This document shows, in pieces, positions 1 through 8,226 of a stretch of DNA of 64,000 nt. Both the position numbers and the translations under genes were made by a program. Position 1 is the first letter of the stretch, and each line of letters begins with the position of its first letter. Source of the DNA: Collinsella sp. An307 (GTDB taxonomy: Bacteria; Actinomycetota; Coriobacteriia; Coriobacteriales; Coriobacteriaceae); contig NZ_NFIP01000011.1 of the NCBI RefSeq assembly GCF_002161805.1, positions 1 to 64,000 of the forward strand. Direction: 5' to 3'. The notes below the pieces were generated by a model. That model had not been told where the DNA came from. It did no database searches and saw only the letters and a program-made list of their open reading frames with translations.

Positions 1-76
1 GGGCCATCCCCCGGTGGGGCGATGCCATCGTTTGGTCGGAGCTTCATCACTCGGAGCCCTACCGGATGGACTGGGA

Positions 77-1378
77 CTAGCCGGACACACATTTTGTCCT
101 ATAAGCCTCGCTCGGCGTCTCGGAAAACAGGTTGCCGATGAGCCGTGCCGCCTGGGCGTCGTTCTCGGGCAGTGCGTGGGCGTAGAGGTTCATCGTCAGG
201 GTTGCTGAGGCGTGGCCAAGCCGGTGCTGAACGGTCTTCATGTCCATGCCGCTGGCAACGAGCTGCGTTGCCTGGGTGTGCCTGAGCTCATGGAACTTCA
301 GCCCTTCGAAGCCGTGGTCCTTCGTGAAGGACCGCCACCAGCGCGAGAAGTTTGTCGGGGCGATGACCCCGCCCTTGTCGTTGCAGCAGACGGGGGTGTC
401 CCTCGTCTGGTCAAGCGACAGGATGGAGAGCTCTTCTCGCTGGAACTGCTTCCAGCGCTTCAGGTGCTCGATGGTCTTCTCGTCCACTGCGATGACGCGC
501 TTGCCCGCTTCGGTCTTCGGCTCCTTCACCTCACCGTAGGTCGTGACCGACTGGGTGACGCGAATGGTTCCCCGCGCAAAGCTGATGTGGCCCCATGTGA
601 GCCCCAGCACCTCGCCGCGCCGCATTCCGGTTGCGAGGCCGATGCGTGCGGCCATGACGTTGCCGATGCCGGAAAGGCCTCGCAGGTAGCTTCGCTCCGA
701 GGTGTCGCCTCGCCGCTCCTGTCGCTCCTCGATGGCGTCACGGGACGCATAGGCCTCGCCCTCCGCCTCGTCGATGGTTGTGAGCAGCTGCCTTGCCTCG
801 GCAGTGGTGAGGGAGCGGCGGTCCGGCATGTCACATCGCGGTGCCTTGACCTTCTCGGCGGGGTTGCGCAGGATGAGGTCGTAGTCCACGGCCCGCGAGA
901 GGATCTGCTTGAGCAGCTTGTGGATCATGTTCATTGTGGTGCCGCTGCACTTGCCTTTCTCCTCCGTCTTGTCCCAGCGCATCTTCATGTAGAGCCCCTC
1001 GATGGTCTGGGCGGTGATGTCCCGGAGCTTGATACCGCCGATGTAGGAGCACATGTCCTCGACGATGGTGCGCTCCCGGCGCAGGCGCGTCTTGCTGATC
1101 TCTGCCGCAGTCTCTCGTGCCTGCTGCCACTGCTCTGCGAACTCGGCGAAGGTCATCTTGTCGGCGTTGGCCGACAGACCGCACTCGAGATCTGCCTTGA
1201 GCTGGTCGCGCAGCTTACAGGCGTCGGACTTGGTGCCCTTGATGTTACGCGAGATCACGTCACGCTTGCCGGTGACGGGGTTCGTGCCGAGGTCGATGCG
1301 AACCTTCCAGTGCTTGGGGGCGTAGCTGGTTCCGTCGGGCTTCTTTACCTCCGTAATGCTTCCGTCTCCTTTTGCCAT
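77..1378 (-). CDS. int: Tyrosine-recombinase phage integrase
   Basis: Site-specific recombinase of 433 aa that would integrate and excise the element. The N-terminal third is the arm-binding and core-binding (SAM-like) part. The catalytic domain shows the first Arg in 'GMRRGEVLGL' (about residue 252), the HxLRH box in 'HELRHTQ' (about 363-367), the second His in 'LGHAS' and the Tyr nucleophile in 'MNLYAHAL' (about 399). I chose the ATG at 1378 because an AAGGAGG sits 8 nt upstream; a GTG at 1387 is in frame but overlaps that Shine-Dalgarno. The gene lies at the left end of the element and is transcribed outward, as is usual for an integrase next to its attachment site. Its last codons overlap a GGACACA repeat that also occurs at the right end. 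Family assignment is secure; the attachment site itself lies outside the window. Confidence 0.96.
   Translation of the reverse strand: MAKGDGSITEVKKPDGTSYAPKHWKVRIDLGTNPVTGKRDVISRNIKGTKSDACKLRDQLKADLECGLSANADKMTFAEFAEQWQQARETAAEISKTRLRRERTIVEDMCSYIGGIKLRDITAQTIEGLYMKMRWDKTEEKGKCSGTTMNMIHKLLKQILSRAVDYDLILRNPAEKVKAPRCDMPDRRSLTTAEARQLLTTIDEAEGEAYASRDAIEERQERRGDTSERSYLRGLSGIGNVMAARIGLATGMRRGEVLGLTWGHISFARGTIRVTQSVTTYGEVKEPKTEAGKRVIAVDEKTIEHLKRWKQFQREELSILSLDQTRDTPVCCNDKGGVIAPTNFSRWWRSFTKDHGFEGLKFHELRHTQATQLVASGMDMKTVQHRLGHASATLTMNLYAHALPENDAQAARLIGNLFSETPSEAYRTKCVSG
83..99. other. Candidate integrase arm-type site (left end)
   Basis: GGACACAC followed by ATTTTGTCC forms an imperfect GGAC/GTCC inverted repeat inside the last integrase codons. 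The GGACACA core recurs twice at the right end (29,941-29,961) beside the tRNA attachment site. Arm-type sites overlapping the end of int are common in tyrosine-integrase phages. The assignment rests only on position and the shared core. Confidence 0.45.
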
Positions 1379-1458
1379 TACATTCACCTCCTTGGTTGGC
1401 GAGCGTCGTGAGCAGGTCTTTTGCTATTCCATCACGCCCCTATGGGGCGGGGTGGGCA

Positions 1459-2628
1459 TTAGTCAAGCAGCTCTTTCGCCTCTTGGTACCAGCGTCGGAC
1501 GCTCTGCTCGTAGCGGGATCCGATTCGGGCGATTGCCTCCTCCAGCGGGGCGCCCGACGCTGCAAGCGCGTACGTGGTCTCCCGCCGTTGAGCAGAGGCC
1601 TTGGTGTTACAGCTCCTTGAGCAGTACATCGCCTCGTTGCCGCGGGATCTGTCGGAGAGGAGAGGCTTGCCGCAATGGGGGCAAAGTTTGACGCTGTTGC
1701 TTGCGGCGAGGTCGGCTGCCTGCCGGTACATGTCGCGCAGGGGCCAGGGGCAGTCGATGACCCTGAAGCCCTTGCTCGTTTTCTCTATCTTGAAGGTGTT
1801 GCCGACATACATCAGCTCAGAGCCCTTCTCGAAGAGACTGTTCATGAAGGAGGTGAAGATGTTTGCCGCCATCTCCTGGTCTGACATGCCTTCTGGGTAG
1901 AGGAAGACGCTACCGTGGCCCTTCCCGTGATAGATGTGGCATAGCTCCCGTATTCCCATTTCAGCCAACTCGGCCTTGAGAGCCTTCGTTTCCTTCTCGC
2001 TGAAGTAGGTCTTGTAGCTTGGGTGTTGCGCGGGGATTCGGTTCATGTCGGAGCTGATGGAAAGGCCCGTGTCGATCGCGACTGCCGGCACATTGCCTTT
2101 GAGGGGAATAATCTCCAGTCCGTTTAGGGGCTGCTCTCCGTTTGCGATTGCTGCCATACGTAGAACGGCCTGCACGTTCAAGATCAGCGTTTCAATCGTG
2201 CTGAAGTGAATCTCGTAGAATCGCTTTGGTGGATAAAGCACGTTTGCATAGACCGGCTCATCGTCGCGCGGCTTTGCAAGCAAGTAATTTTCAACATACG
2301 TCCCGAGCTCGCCTGACTTCACCACGAGCATGTCGAGAATCTCGATGTCAGGGTAGATGCGCTCAACGAGGTCGAGCACGTTGCCTCTGAATGCGTGGAC
2401 GGGCTTGTAGTGAACTAGGTCATTCTCGAAAATTGGGGTGCGGGACGCCACGTTGACAATGTCCTTGAAGAACGACGCCGGGGTACTGAGGACGAAGTCG
2501 ATGACGTCTTTGGTTGTCCTCACCGCGAGCATGTCGGAGACGACGCGCTTGATGTCATAGGGGGTCTTGTCCTCCATGGCCTCTGGCCACGCCAGAGCAA
2601 TCCCTTCATTGATGTATGAAACCTTCAT
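1459..2628 (-). CDS. Unknown protein with C-terminal zinc ribbon, lysogeny-region gene
   Basis: I do not recognise the first 320 or so residues of this 389-aa protein. The C-terminus has a clear two-CxxC zinc site ('CPHCGKPL' then 'MYCSRSCN') followed by a basic stretch and a helical end, a layout reminiscent of CGNR-type zinc fingers and suggestive of DNA binding. It lies between integrase and the Cro-like gene and reads leftward, the usual place for genes expressed in the lysogen: repressor, superinfection exclusion or defence. The start at ATG 2628 is preferred because a good promoter (-35 TTGACG, -10 TAAAGT) lies at 2690-2718, so upstream in-frame codons such as TTG 2724 would not be transcribed. 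The Shine-Dalgarno is weak. No conventional CI repressor is visible, so it could fill that role. Function is unproven. Confidence 0.8.
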   Translation of the reverse strand: MKVSYINEGIALAWPEAMEDKTPYDIKRVVSDMLAVRTTKDVIDFVLSTPASFFKDIVNVASRTPIFENDLVHYKPVHAFRGNVLDLVERIYPDIEILDMLVVKSGELGTYVENYLLAKPRDDEPVYANVLYPPKRFYEIHFSTIETLILNVQAVLRMAAIANGEQPLNGLEIIPLKGNVPAVAIDTGLSISSDMNRIPAQHPSYKTYFSEKETKALKAELAEMGIRELCHIYHGKGHGSVFLYPEGMSDQEMAANIFTSFMNSLFEKGSELMYVGNTFKIEKTSKGFRVIDCPWPLRDMYRQAADLAASNSVKLCPHCGKPLLSDRSRGNEAMYCSRSCNTKASAQRRETTYALAASGAPLEEAIARIGSRYEQSVRRWYQEAKELLD

Positions 2629-2689
2629 TTGCTCGAATCCAACCAATAATGACGTTTTACCGTTAACAAAAGCTTTGCCGTTAATAGCT

Positions 2690-2718
2690 ACTTTAGAATC
2701 AATTCTGACAAACGTCAA
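2690..2718 (-). promoter_or_regulatory. Promoter and operator of the leftward lysogeny gene
   Basis: Read leftward, TTGACG (2713-2718) and TAAAGT (2690-2695) are separated by 17 bp. Two adjacent palindromes fill the spacer and -35: AGAATCAATTCT (2695-2706) and TGACAAACGTCA (2706-2717). They are good candidates for operators in the divergent switch between this gene and the Cro-like gene at 2738. Upstream, CCGTTAA occurs twice (2660-2682), around an AAAAGCTTTG palindrome. Confidence 0.7.
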
Positions 2719-2737
2719 CACCAAATTGGAGGTGACG

Positions 2738-2953
2738 ATGGCTGAGCTGTTGGTGAAGCGAGAGATCAGGAAGCGCGGGTCGTTCAGCGAGTTCGCACGG
2801 CTCTCGGGTCTGCATGTGAGCAGCGTGTCCCAAATCGTGAACGGGAGGCTGCGCCCCTACCCCGGGCAGGTCGAGAAAATCGTTCATGCGCTCGGATGGA
2901 AAGGCGACCCCTCACTGCTGTTTCACGAGGTGAAGGATTCGGAGGTGGCGTGA
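2738..2953 (+). CDS. Small Xre/Cro-family HTH regulator
   Basis: A 71-aa protein that is nearly all helix-turn-helix: 'SFSEFARLSGLHVSSVSQIVNGR' reads as helices 2 and 3 of a lambda-repressor-like domain. Its size and position, first in the rightward operon and divergent from the lysogeny gene, fit a Cro-like early regulator. ATG 2738 has a GGAGG 5 nt upstream. Its stop TGA overlaps the ATG of the next gene by one base, so the two are translationally coupled. Confidence 0.85.
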   Translation: MAELLVKREIRKRGSFSEFARLSGLHVSSVSQIVNGRLRPYPGQVEKIVHALGWKGDPSLLFHEVKDSEVA

Positions 2954-3198
2954 TGGCGTCTTCGCGAAAACAGGACGCGGTAACGATGGTTGCGGATAAA
3001 GACGAAGGGACCACGCTCTTCTCGGCATATCCTGACCTGCTGACCCCCGCGCATATTTCGGAACTGACCGGGTTCACAGTCGAGTACGTGCGAAAGCTCT
3101 GTCGAGAGCACAAGATCCCCGCCGTGCAGGTGGGTTGCAGGCAGTGGTTCGTGCCGAAGCCGCGATTTGTTGAGTATGTGATGGGCGGTGACGCATGA
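2953..3198 (+). CDS. Excisionase-like helix-turn-helix protein
   Basis: An 81-aa protein with a MerR/HTH_17-type fold: 'LTPAHISELTGFTVEYVRKL' followed by a wing ('VQVGCRQWFVPKPRFVEYV'). Proteins of this kind serve as phage excisionases (directionality factors) or AlpA-like regulators. It starts at the TGATG junction with the Cro-like gene. An inverted repeat (CCGCCGTGC at 3217-3225, GCACGGCGG at 3247-3255) lies in the 157-bp gap after it and may form a hairpin. Whether it acts on the integrase is inference. Confidence 0.75.
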   Translation: MASSRKQDAVTMVADKDEGTTLFSAYPDLLTPAHISELTGFTVEYVRKLCREHKIPAVQVGCRQWFVPKPRFVEYVMGGDA

Positions 3199-3355
3199 GT
3201 CTCCGGAATAATGCGCCCGCCGTGCTTGTCTTTTGGCGAGGACGGCGCACGGCGGACGCTTGGAGTGCAACCCCTAAGGGGCTGCGGGCACAGCTTACCA
3301 TTTGCTGCGTCTCCATTGTGAGGGCACGTCACAGGCTCCCGGGCGGCGATGGGGC

Positions 3356-5455
3356 ATGAACGGACGCGCTGTCTCCAAAGAGCGTGCCGACAGAGCACTT
3401 CTCTCCATGGTGCCGCCGCGAGACTACGAAACATGGAAGAACATTGGCATCAGCTATAAGGCCGCCGGGGGTGACGTCGATACCTTTCTTCAGTGGTCGG
3501 CATCCGATCCGGACAACTATGACGAGGCGCAGGCTCGCAAGCTCTTCGAGCATGTGAGCGAAGACGGGCGCATCACCGCCGGGACGCTCTTCTGGCACGC
3601 GAAACGTGCGGGCTGGGTGGAGGACGCCTCCGACAGCTTTGTTGTCCAGGTTCCTTCGACTGTCCTGCCCTCCGCCATAGACCTCTCGCCGGTGCAGCAG
3701 GCCGTGGCACAGCTCGAGGCGCTCTTCGAGCCGGGCGAGTACGTGAATCTCTCCGTGCGGGCGAAGTGGTCGGAGAAGCGTTGCAAGTGGGGGCCCGCGG
3801 ATGGCGGCGCTTGTTACGAGCGCGACGACCTCATCGCGCGCCTACAGAGCGAAGGCTTCGGAGGCGTGCTCGACGGATACGAGCCTGAGGCGGGGATATG
3901 GGTCTGCCAGAACCCCACCGATGGGACGGGGCGTGGCAAGGGCAAGACAACGGCGTGGCGGCACGCCCTCATAGAGAGCGACGAGATTTCCGTCGACGAG
4001 CAGATTCGCATCATGGGCGAGCTCGACCTGCCCATCACGACGCTGACCAAGAGCGGCGGAAAGTCCGTCCATGCCTTGGTGCGCGTGGAGGCAGACGGAC
4101 CCAACCACTATGAGGATCGCGTGCGGCTGCTGCACGAGCTCTGTGACGCCGCCGGGCTCAAGGTTGACGCCGCCAACAAGGACGCGAGCCGTCTGACGAG
4201 GCTGGCGGGGGCGAACCGAGGGACGGAGCGACAGTCGCTTCTCGGCACGGACATGGGTGCGCGGGACTTCCGCAGCTGGGCGGAGGCGCATCGTCCTCAT
4301 GCTGGTGACCAGGACGCTGAAGAGGAGAAGGACGTCGCAGCGCGCTTCGAGAACTTGTTTATTCCCATGCCGTCCGAGTTGCAGGAGCTTCCGCCCGTGC
4401 TGATTGAGAATACCTTTCGGAAGCAGGGCATCATGCTTGTCGGTGCGGCGCCCAAGGTCGGCAAGACATTCCTTGCCGCTCAAATGGTCGTGGCCTTTGC
4501 GACGGGTACGGGTCTTCTCGGGTTCGAGTTCACGCAGTGCGAGAGGATTCTCGTGGTGAACTCCGAGATGAACCAGGCGGAGTACGTGAACCGCATCGTC
4601 GAGGCATCTCTCGCATATGGGATTGCCGCTGATGTTGCTTCGCACGTGCGAATCGCCCACACGGACGATAGCCCGGAGATGACAGTCAAGGACATCGCCG
4701 AGGTAGTCTGTGGAAGCGGTTATCGTCCTGACGTTGTCATCATTGACCCAATCTACCCGTTGTTTGCGGGTGACGAGAACAGCAACGCTGACGCGAGGAC
4801 GACGCTCGGATACCTCAAGATGATTGCGAGCAAAACTGGAGCCGGTGTCATCTACATGCACCACTTCAGCAAGGGGCCGCAGGACCTCAAGGAGGCCCGC
4901 GATCGCGTAAGCGGTGCGGGTACCCTGGGACGCAACTACAGTGCGATGTGGTCGCTCACCGAGCTTGCCCCGAGCGAGGAGGATGCTGCGGACCTTCCCG
5001 ACGGCGCCGTGGTTGTGCGCGTATCGACCGATCTTCGCAGCTTCAAGAAGTCGAAGGCCAACAAGAACCTCGACTTCAACGCTGTGCGCATCGACGGGAT
5101 GTTCTTTCGTGATGAGAGTGGCAAGTTCGACAAGGCGCCCACGCGTGAGGCTGCTCGGCGTGCTGAGGCGAGCAAGAAGACCGCACAGAAGGAGAAGCGC
5201 AAGGAGAAGGTGCGCAAGAAGATCAAGGAGCTTCTCGACAAGAATGGCGGAGAACCCGTGCCCTTCTCGACGGTGCAGAACGTCACGGCGATTTCTGTGA
5301 ACACCGTCAAGGACTATCTCATCGACCTTGACGAGTATCAGCTTGTGAAGATGCGGGTGGACGGCAAGGGCCAGAAGCGCAACCACATAGCCTGGGCGGC
5401 TTGGCAACCGCCGCTTGGCACCGATTTGCTGGAGGTGAGCGGTGCCGATGAGTAG
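3356..5455 (+). CDS. Phage replication protein: primase C-terminal-like domain plus RepA-type AAA helicase
   Basis: A 699-aa replication protein. Residues about 20-95 look like a PriCT_2 (primase C-terminal) module ('WKNIGISYKAAGG' to 'WHAKRAGW'). A middle region follows, then a RecA/RepA-like (AAA_25) ATPase with Walker A 'GAAPKVGKT' (about 362), Walker B 'VVIIDPIYPL' (about 460) and 'MHHFSKG' (about 501). The C-terminus is lysine-rich, then helical, and may carry a winged helix. It probably loads or unwinds at the candidate origin directly downstream. ATG 3356 is chosen as the first in-frame ATG; its Shine-Dalgarno is poor, and a TTG at 3302 is an alternative. Confidence 0.88.
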   Translation: MNGRAVSKERADRALLSMVPPRDYETWKNIGISYKAAGGDVDTFLQWSASDPDNYDEAQARKLFEHVSEDGRITAGTLFWHAKRAGWVEDASDSFVVQVPSTVLPSAIDLSPVQQAVAQLEALFEPGEYVNLSVRAKWSEKRCKWGPADGGACYERDDLIARLQSEGFGGVLDGYEPEAGIWVCQNPTDGTGRGKGKTTAWRHALIESDEISVDEQIRIMGELDLPITTLTKSGGKSVHALVRVEADGPNHYEDRVRLLHELCDAAGLKVDAANKDASRLTRLAGANRGTERQSLLGTDMGARDFRSWAEAHRPHAGDQDAEEEKDVAARFENLFIPMPSELQELPPVLIENTFRKQGIMLVGAAPKVGKTFLAAQMVVAFATGTGLLGFEFTQCERILVVNSEMNQAEYVNRIVEASLAYGIAADVASHVRIAHTDDSPEMTVKDIAEVVCGSGYRPDVVIIDPIYPLFAGDENSNADARTTLGYLKMIASKTGAGVIYMHHFSKGPQDLKEARDRVSGAGTLGRNYSAMWSLTELAPSEEDAADLPDGAVVVRVSTDLRSFKKSKANKNLDFNAVRIDGMFFRDESGKFDKAPTREAARRAEASKKTAQKEKRKEKVRKKIKELLDKNGGEPVPFSTVQNVTAISVNTVKDYLIDLDEYQLVKMRVDGKGQKRNHIAWAAWQPPLGTDLLEVSGADE

Positions 5456-5636
5456 CGCGAAAGCTTGTCAGAGAAAGCTCGAGGGTTGTCAAGCTCGTCA
5501 ATTGACAGGCAATGGGTGCGGGAAAGCTAGGCAATCAACACCTATAGAAAGGTTGCTTGACAACCTTTTCTATGGCGTTGATTCCCGTGCCTTGCTTTCA
5601 CAGGTTCTGACAGGCTTTGTGGGGCCGACCCTATGA
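5448..5636 (+). CDS. Small hypothetical protein overlapping a repeat cluster
   Basis: A 62-aa ORF coupled at both ends: its ATG lies 5 bp before the TAG of the replication gene, and its TGA overlaps the ATG of the next gene (ATGA at 5633). GTG 5442 is an alternative start with a better-spaced GGAGG. The product ('MSSAKACQRKL...') has no recognised domain. The same DNA holds the TTGTCA/TGACAGGC repeats and a long hairpin, so either the coding reading or the origin reading may be the main constraint. Confidence 0.5.
   Translation: MSSAKACQRKLEGCQARQLTGNGCGKARQSTPIERLLDNLFYGVDSRALLSQVLTGFVGPTL
5457..5615. repeat. Candidate replication origin: iteron-like repeats and hairpin
   Basis: Just after the primase/helicase gene, TTGTCA occurs at 5465 and 5486. 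GTCAATTGAC is a perfect palindrome at 5497-5506. TTGACAA lies at 5557, TGACAGGC is repeated at 5503-5510 and 5608-5615, and GAAAGCT occurs three times (near 5459, 5473 and 5522). A hairpin with arms CTATAGAAAGGTTG and CAACCTTTTCTATGG (one bulge) lies at about 5542-5575. Short repeats plus a hairpin beside a RepA-like helicase gene are typical of a phage or plasmid origin, but this one is inferred. Confidence 0.5.
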
Positions 5637-6043
5637 GCGCATGGACGACCGGACAGAACGACGTGATCCGCGAGCTGGGATACCGGGGCGCTGAGGCGGT
5701 GCGCGAGGAGATTCGTAGGCGCTACGGCGTGGAGAGAACCGTCCGAGCGATTGAGATGCAGGCATCGCGAATCCATGCGAGCTTACGGGTGAGGGCGGTG
5801 TGCCCTCAGTGCGGTGCCGTCGGCGTGCGGTTGAACCGTCAGAGTGGTATGTGCCCGCGCTGTACGGAGGAGGCGCACGTTGCCGAGGAAAGGGCGTTCA
5901 ACGAGCTTCTGCGTCGCGAGGCCGAAGGGTGCGAGGAGGGCCCGGAGATTGAGGCGGCGCGCCGGGAGTACGCGCGACTGCGGCAGCAGAACTCGCGACT
6001 CATGCGCAAGCATGGACTGAGGGGCAAGCGGGAGCGTGGGTAG
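5633..6043 (+). CDS. Hypothetical protein with HTH-like N-terminus and zinc ribbon
   Basis: A 136-aa early-region protein. The N-terminus ('WTTGQNDVIRELGYRGAEA' on to 'RTVRAIEMQASR') resembles a SANT/Myb-like or resolvase-type helix-turn-helix. Residues about 59-83 form a zinc ribbon (CPQCG then CPRC). The C-terminus is charged and helical. Such proteins in phage early regions often act as regulators or in DNA handling; nothing here fixes the role. It starts at the ATGA junction with the small ORF upstream. Confidence 0.7.
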   Translation: MSAWTTGQNDVIRELGYRGAEAVREEIRRRYGVERTVRAIEMQASRIHASLRVRAVCPQCGAVGVRLNRQSGMCPRCTEEAHVAEERAFNELLRREAEGCEEGPEIEAARREYARLRQQNSRLMRKHGLRGKRERG

Positions 6044-6083
6044 AATCATTTGCAAGGTAAACCTCGTGTAAAGGAGGTCGATT

Positions 6084-6425
6084 ATGGACAAGAGCGAGAA
6101 GAAACGGCTTCGCAGTCGTATAGGAGAACGGCTTGATATTAGCCACACACGCATGTCCGATGACGATGCACTCATGCTCGATCGTTTCCTCGACTCGTAC
6201 GAGACTGATTACAAAGGGAAAAGCAGGACGAAGAGTGCTAGCGGTGTTGGCTTTAGTTCGGATGGTCGTTACCGTTACAAAGAGTCGACAACATATACGT
6301 TCACTGACGAGCCTGGCGTTCGGGTCGATTACTCCTATCACGACGATGATGGCGATTCGGAGAGCAGGTCCCAAACAGTTACGGATGCTAGAGGTGTTTT
6401 GGACATCCTCAAGAAGCTCTTTTGA
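6084..6425 (+). CDS. Hypothetical small acidic/polar protein
   Basis: A 113-aa protein with a strong AAAGGAGG Shine-Dalgarno upstream of ATG 6084. It is rich in Ser, Asp and Tyr in the middle ('TTYTFTDEPGVRVDYSYHDDDGDSES') and ends with a short helix 'GVLDILKKLF'. I see no known domain. Its base composition is lower in GC than its neighbours. It is followed by a rho-independent terminator and so closes the early transcription unit. Confidence 0.7.
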   Translation: MDKSEKKRLRSRIGERLDISHTRMSDDDALMLDRFLDSYETDYKGKSRTKSASGVGFSSDGRYRYKESTTYTFTDEPGVRVDYSYHDDDGDSESRSQTVTDARGVLDILKKLF

Positions 6426-6443
6426 TTCCTGAGCCCACTCATT

Positions 6444-6469
6444 AGGCGCCTTTCAGGGCGCCTTCTTTG
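6444..6469 (+). terminator. Rho-independent terminator after early genes
   Basis: AGGCGCC (6444-6450) pairs with GGCGCCT (6457-6463) across a TTTCAG loop, followed by TCTTTG. It separates the early region from the terminase genes. Confidence 0.75.
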
Positions 6470-6530
6470 TGACACCTCCGGACAATGAGCCTGTACGAAT
6501 GTGGGCTTGTCACGGAGGGAGGTGCCCGGC

Positions 6531-6956
6531 ATGAGGGCAAAGCTCACCGAGGAACTGATCCAGCAGATGGCCTCACTCAAAGGTGATGGCCTCTCCAACA
6601 AGGACATCTGCCGGGCGGTGGGCATTCACGAGGCAACGCTGTACCGCTGGCTCTCCAAGCCGAGCGGGAGGCTGCATCGCGCGTTAGGCGAGTCACTAAA
6701 AAAGGCAGAAGCTGACTACAAGCGGACGCTTCTCACCACCATCCGTGAGGCGGCTACCAAGAAGAACGGCCAGTGGACGGCGGCTGCGTGGCTCCTGGAG
6801 CGAAAGTATCCCGACGAGTACGCACAGGCTACCCGTGACAAGGGCGAGCGCGCCGAGGCGGCTCCGCAAATTGTACTCGGCGTGGCGGTTAGCGCGGCGA
6901 GGCCGGAGGCCGATGAGGACGAGCCCGGGGACGAGGCGGGTGGTGTCGATGGTTAG
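6531..6956 (+). CDS. terS: Phage terminase small subunit
   Basis: DNA-packaging recognition subunit, 141 aa. The N-terminus carries a helix-turn-helix ('GLSNKDICRAVGIHEATLYRWL') that would bind the pac or cos site. The middle ('KRTLLTTIREAATKKNGQWTAAAWLLERKYPDEYA') is the typical oligomerisation part of this family. ATG 6531 has GGAGG about 8 nt upstream and is preferred over the GTG at 6501. It overlaps the large-subunit start by 8 bp. Confidence 0.88.
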   Translation: MRAKLTEELIQQMASLKGDGLSNKDICRAVGIHEATLYRWLSKPSGRLHRALGESLKKAEADYKRTLLTTIREAATKKNGQWTAAAWLLERKYPDEYAQATRDKGERAEAAPQIVLGVAVSAARPEADEDEPGDEAGGVDG

Positions 6957-8226
6957 TGCCGCCGACCTCTGTATCCCGCGCTTCCACGACGTGCTCGGTG
7001 ACGTCATGGCGCACGGGCATACGCACTACTGGCTGCATGGCGGTCGAGGGAGCACGAAGTCGAGCTTCATCAGCTTGTGCATTGTTCTTCTCGTTGTGGC
7101 TTTTCCCTACGCGAACGCGTGCGTGGTGCGGCGCTTCTCCAACACGCTGCGCGACTCGGTGTACCAGCAGGTGCTCTGGGCGATTGAGGCGTTGGGGCTC
7201 TCGGCGTACTTCAAGGCGAAGCTCTCGCCGATGGAGATCGTCTATCTGCCCACGGGGCAGCGCATCGTCTTCCGCGGCGCTGATGACCCGCTCAAGCTCA
7301 AGGGCGTGAAGTTCACGCGCGGGTACTGCGCCATCACGTGGTTCGAGGAACTCGACCAGTTTGACGGCATCGAGGCGGTTCGCTCGATCCTCAACTCGCT
7401 GCGCCGAGGTGGGGAGGACTTCTGGATCTTCTACAGCTACAACCCGCCCAAGACGATGTGGAACTGGGTGAACGTGGAGTGCGTCGAGAGAAGGCGCCGG
7501 GCGGACACGCTTGTTCGACGCTCCTCGTACCTTGATGTGGTGGAGACTCGCCCGGGATGGCTCGGCGCGCCCTTCGTCGAGGAGGCGGAGTACCTGCGCG
7601 AGGAGAACGAGCGCGCGTGGCGCTGGGAGTACCTCGGCGAGGTGACTGGGACCGGCGGTGCGGTCTTTGACAACATCGTGGAGGCGAGGCTCACCGACGA
7701 ACGCGTACGAGGCTTCGAGCGCGTCCGAAACGGCGTGGACTGGGGTTGGTTCCCCGATCCGTGGCGCTTCGTGCGCTGCGGCTGGGAGCCGGGCGCGCGC
7801 AGGCTCACGGTCTTCGAGGAGCACTCGGCCAACAAAATGATGCCCGCCGATACCGGCCGCATCGTGGTGAACGCGCTCACCTACGCCGACGAGCCAGGTG
7901 CGGAGCCCTACTTCCATGACCAGATGGTGTGGTGCGATGACACACCCGACTCAAAGGTGCAGATGGCTACGTGGCGGCGCGAGCTTGGCATTCGCGTGCA
8001 TCCCGCGAGGAAGTCGCGGATGCGCCGGCTCTCCTACGACTGGCTTGCCGGCCTGAGGGAGATCGTCATCGACCCCGCCCGGTGCCCGAGGACGTTCGAG
8101 GAGTTCATGTGCAAGGAGTTCCTGCGCGACCGCGACGGGCGCTGGATTGACGAGATTCCCGACGGTGATGACCACTCCATCGACGCAGTTCGCTACGCGA
8201 TGATGGATGACGTGCTGAGGGGGTGA
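6949..8226 (+). CDS. terL: Phage terminase large subunit
   Basis: Packaging motor ATPase and nuclease, 425 aa, of the PBSX/SPP1 (Terminase_3) type. Walker A is 'HGGRGSTKSS' (about residue 29), Walker B lies in 'AITWFEELDQF' (about 127), and the coupling region includes 'FYSYNPPKTMWNW'. The nuclease domain has acidic positions in 'GVDWGWFPDP' (about 262) and 'DDHSIDAVRYAM' near the end. The length is normal. The start overlaps terS (ATG 6949 before the terS TAG). Early packaging gene, followed by a small ORF and portal. Confidence 0.95.
   Translation: MVSAADLCIPRFHDVLGDVMAHGHTHYWLHGGRGSTKSSFISLCIVLLVVAFPYANACVVRRFSNTLRDSVYQQVLWAIEALGLSAYFKAKLSPMEIVYLPTGQRIVFRGADDPLKLKGVKFTRGYCAITWFEELDQFDGIEAVRSILNSLRRGGEDFWIFYSYNPPKTMWNWVNVECVERRRRADTLVRRSSYLDVVETRPGWLGAPFVEEAEYLREENERAWRWEYLGEVTGTGGAVFDNIVEARLTDERVRGFERVRNGVDWGWFPDPWRFVRCGWEPGARRLTVFEEHSANKMMPADTGRIVVNALTYADEPGAEPYFHDQMVWCDDTPDSKVQMATWRRELGIRVHPARKSRMRRLSYDWLAGLREIVIDPARCPRTFEEFMCKEFLRDRDGRWIDEIPDGDDHSIDAVRYAMMDDVLRG

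Noticed and set aside
14-208. Small plus-strand frame at the left edge
   Set aside because: Mostly opposite the integrase 3' end, with no ribosome site or domain.
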